From the NCBI GenBank assembly GCA_964501525.1, contig CAZCSI010000003.1, positions 1-31,229 of the forward strand: a stretch of 31,229 nucleotides of DNA, in the 5' to 3' direction. The translations under genes and the position numbers were made by a program. The notes under the pieces were generated by a model. The model had not been told where the DNA came from. It saw nothing but the letters and a program-made list of their open reading frames with translations, and did not search any database. The DNA is from CAYLVJ01 sp964501525. GTDB taxonomy: Bacteria; Patescibacteriota; Minisyncoccia; Minisyncoccales; CAYTKG01. Below, piece after piece: positions 29,457-31,229 of the stretch; position 1 is the stretch's first letter, and each line of letters begins with the position of its first letter.

Positions 29457-31208
29457 CTACATTTTTTCCGGGACCTGGATTCCCAGAAGATAAACTCCGT
29501 TTTTGATTGTGTAAGAGACCGCTTTTACCAGACTTAGCCGCAGCTTTTTCTTTTTTTCAGTTTCTGTTTCCAGTACGGGCAATTTCAAGACCGGGAGTTT
29601 TTCGTAAAAAGAGTTGAACTCCTGCGCCAGGCTGAACAGGTAGTTGCAGATCAAAGAAGGGTTGTAAGTTATGGCGGCTTTTTCTATTACTTCTGGAAAG
29701 CGATAAAGAGCTCTCAGAAGATCAAGCTCCTTTTTGTTTAGGTTGTGATTGTTTAGACCGCGGGCCGTTGACTGTAATTCGTGATTTATGGTTTTTGCCT
29801 TGCGCAGAATACTCTTTGTCCGTACATAGGTATACTGCAGGTACGGCCCTGAATCACCTTCCAGCGAGACCGACTCTTTGATGTCAAAGCTTATGTTTCT
29901 CGCTGGGGTGTGCTTGAGAATAGAATATTTGCTGGCTCCGATGGTGAGAGGTGTTTTTAATTTTTCTATCTGCGATTGAAGATATTTTTTCTCTTTCATT
30001 ATCGTTACCAAAGAATCTTCAACCCGGTTGAGAAGCTCATCTATGGATACGATATTCCCTTTGCGTGAAGAAAGTTTAGTTCCGGTTAAGGAGACAAGGC
30101 CGAAAGGAATATGAGTGAATTTTTCGGCAAGCTCAGGCGCAATCTGTTCCGCTGCCTTATAAACTACTTTAAAGTATTCAGTTTGTTCGGTCGCTGTTGA
30201 TACCAGAGAAAGGTCGTAGTCAAAATCCTGTTTTTTGAGAAAAATGAGGGCCAGGTCTTTTGCCTCATAGGTGGGAAGACCTTCGGAGGTGAGGAAAACG
30301 CGGGTATGGAGCCCATATTTATCGCCGGGGAACACCACCGCATTCCTGCTTTTTTTAAAAACCTTGCTTGTATGCTGCTCAACTATTTCTTTACCTTTTT
30401 CAGCTGCCTGGCTTTCAAAATACTCTTTATGGTAAAAGGTGCCCAGCTGCTTATTCATGGCGCGGTAATAATTTAAGCTCCAGCTTCTGGTTTTTTCCCA
30501 AAGCTCGTATACCTCTTCCGATTTTTCGTATATTTTGATGTTAAGTTCTTTTATCTTCTTTTTAGCCTTGTCACTTGTTTCATATTTTTGAGAGCCGTAG
30601 ATGTAGGCTTTTTGGAGATTTTTAATATTTTGTTCGAGAACCTCAGATTCTTTCATCTCTTTTTCTCTCCAGCCCCAAAGACATTTGGCTACAAAAAGCC
30701 CCACATCTCCTTGGTAATTGGCCCGGAATACATTGTGGCCCGTGAATTCTAAGAGACGAGCGATCGACTCTCCTAAAGCGTAAGAGCGGAAATGGCCGAC
30801 ATGAGGCAGTTTATGGGTGTTCGGTTGTCCGAACTCGATTATTACTTTTTTCTTATGCCCGAGGTCTACTTTTCCAAAGTTTTCTTTTGCTTTAACTATT
30901 TTTTTCAAGCTGTCAATGAAAAACTTTTGGGAAAGATAAAAATTGATAAACCCGGGTTTGACCACCCTTATTTTTTCAAGATAATCTTTTCCAGGAAACT
31001 CCTGAACGATTTTTTCTGCCAGCTCAAAAGGGGTTTTGACCCTCAATTGTTTGTTTTTGATTTTTGGGAATCGGGAAAGAGCCCAGTTGGAGCTATAGTC
31101 ACCATGCTCCGGGTTTTGAGGGTGTTCCAGGTTCAGCTGCTCCGGCTTGTGCCCGGTTACCTCTTGTATAACAGAAGCAAGGTCTTTTTTTATTTTCCCC
31201 CTGATCAT
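29457..31208 (-). CDS. argS: arginyl-tRNA synthetase
   Basis: This 583-residue class I synthetase has an N-terminal Add1 domain (about 1-115, with NPEHGDYSSNWALS and KPGFINFYL), the catalytic core with the HIGH-equivalent PHVGH (135-139, in QPNTHKLPHVGHFRSYALGE), the KMSKS-equivalent LSSRKGN (about 377-383), and the C-terminal DALR anticodon-binding domain. It charges tRNA-Arg with arginine; one of its substrates, tRNA-Arg(UCG), is in this window. The PNTHKLPHVGH form is closer to the PNTNKPLHxGH variant than to PNPTGPLHIGH. The ATG at 31208 lies exactly 7 nt after a TAAGAT -10, so the message is probably leaderless. Confidence 0.96.
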   Translation of the reverse strand: MIRGKIKKDLASVIQEVTGHKPEQLNLEHPQNPEHGDYSSNWALSRFPKIKNKQLRVKTPFELAEKIVQEFPGKDYLEKIRVVKPGFINFYLSQKFFIDSLKKIVKAKENFGKVDLGHKKKVIIEFGQPNTHKLPHVGHFRSYALGESIARLLEFTGHNVFRANYQGDVGLFVAKCLWGWREKEMKESEVLEQNIKNLQKAYIYGSQKYETSDKAKKKIKELNIKIYEKSEEVYELWEKTRSWSLNYYRAMNKQLGTFYHKEYFESQAAEKGKEIVEQHTSKVFKKSRNAVVFPGDKYGLHTRVFLTSEGLPTYEAKDLALIFLKKQDFDYDLSLVSTATEQTEYFKVVYKAAEQIAPELAEKFTHIPFGLVSLTGTKLSSRKGNIVSIDELLNRVEDSLVTIMKEKKYLQSQIEKLKTPLTIGASKYSILKHTPARNISFDIKESVSLEGDSGPYLQYTYVRTKSILRKAKTINHELQSTARGLNNHNLNKKELDLLRALYRFPEVIEKAAITYNPSLICNYLFSLAQEFNSFYEKLPVLKLPVLETETEKKKKLRLSLVKAVSYTIKNGVYLLGIQVPEKM

Positions 31209-31220
31209 TGTTTAATCTTA
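31208..31220 (-). promoter_or_regulatory. -10 element of argS, predicted leaderless start
   Basis: On the minus strand TAAGAT (31220-31215) is followed by six bases and the argS ATG (31208), so +1 coincides with the start codon. The -35 would lie outside the window. The layout is the same as upstream of cca. Confidence 0.6.
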
Positions 31221-31229
31221 ACACAATTT

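Noticed and set aside
1..31229. CRISPR array, reverse transcriptase or transposase
   Set aside because: No regularly spaced repeats and no such coding motifs; the repeats seen are coding repeats of the fibre and coiled-coil genes.

Overview
The window reads as a chromosomal fragment of a Candidate Phyla Radiation (Patescibacteria) bacterium, most likely of the Parcubacteria side. I infer this from gene content and style, not from a search: short Lys/Glu-rich housekeeping proteins, a VirB6/TrbL-like membrane protein and a VirB2-like pilin with CxxC motifs, secreted proteins with WSSNxGW and LGIGTTSP repeats, tRNA genes without an encoded CCA, and few Shine-Dalgarno sites. UGA is used as a stop (for example in ATGA overlaps), so the UGA=Gly code of Gracilibacteria/SR1 does not apply. 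There is no CRISPR array, insertion sequence, integrase or rRNA.

Layout. (1) 1-2554, minus: rsmA followed by a polytopic type IV secretion-like protein that runs off the left edge. (2) 2.6-3.8 kb, plus: a secreted LysM/M23 cell-wall hydrolase with an unclear start. (3) 3841-10511, minus: one tightly packed operon, rpsO - NYN RNase-like - pnp - coiled-coil membrane protein - DksA-type zinc finger - comM, with ATGA overlaps. (4) 10615-12593, minus: a DRG-like TGS GTPase with a 31-bp palindrome at its start, tRNA-Lys(CUU), the VirB2-like pilin and tRNA-Arg(UCG). (5) 12676-15611, plus: a CCA-adding/poly(A) polymerase with a leaderless promoter, then a membrane protein fused to a pilin-like domain. 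(6) 15656-17827: tRNA-Pro(CGG) and tRNA-Ala(CGC) flank a visibly AT-richer two-gene insert (an unknown protein and a DUF3419/BtaA-like protein). (7) 17872-21620, plus: yraN, nusA (strong promoter plus leader hairpin), tig, clpP, terminator. (8) 21744-27598, plus: a five-gene surface module of two recently duplicated fibre-like proteins, a Cys-rich secreted protein, a membrane-anchored small domain and a WSSNxGW/PKD protein, closed by a terminator. (9) 27857-29386, plus: RNase Y, convergent with argS (29457-31208, minus) over a bidirectional terminator.

How it fits together. The housekeeping part is dominated by RNA biology: rRNA methylation (RsmA), RNA decay (PNPase, RNase Y, the NYN protein), tRNA maturation (CCA enzyme, ArgRS, four tRNAs), transcription elongation (NusA) and protein quality control (Tig, ClpP). 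The accessory part is envelope-directed: secretion/pilus parts, a wall hydrolase, a competence-type helicase (ComM) and a secretome operon that could mediate host or cell contact. The most interesting signals are two matching leaderless promoters (cca and argS), the nusA leader, the duplicated fibre genes with different C-termini, the AT-rich insert between tRNAs, and the membrane-pilin fusion.
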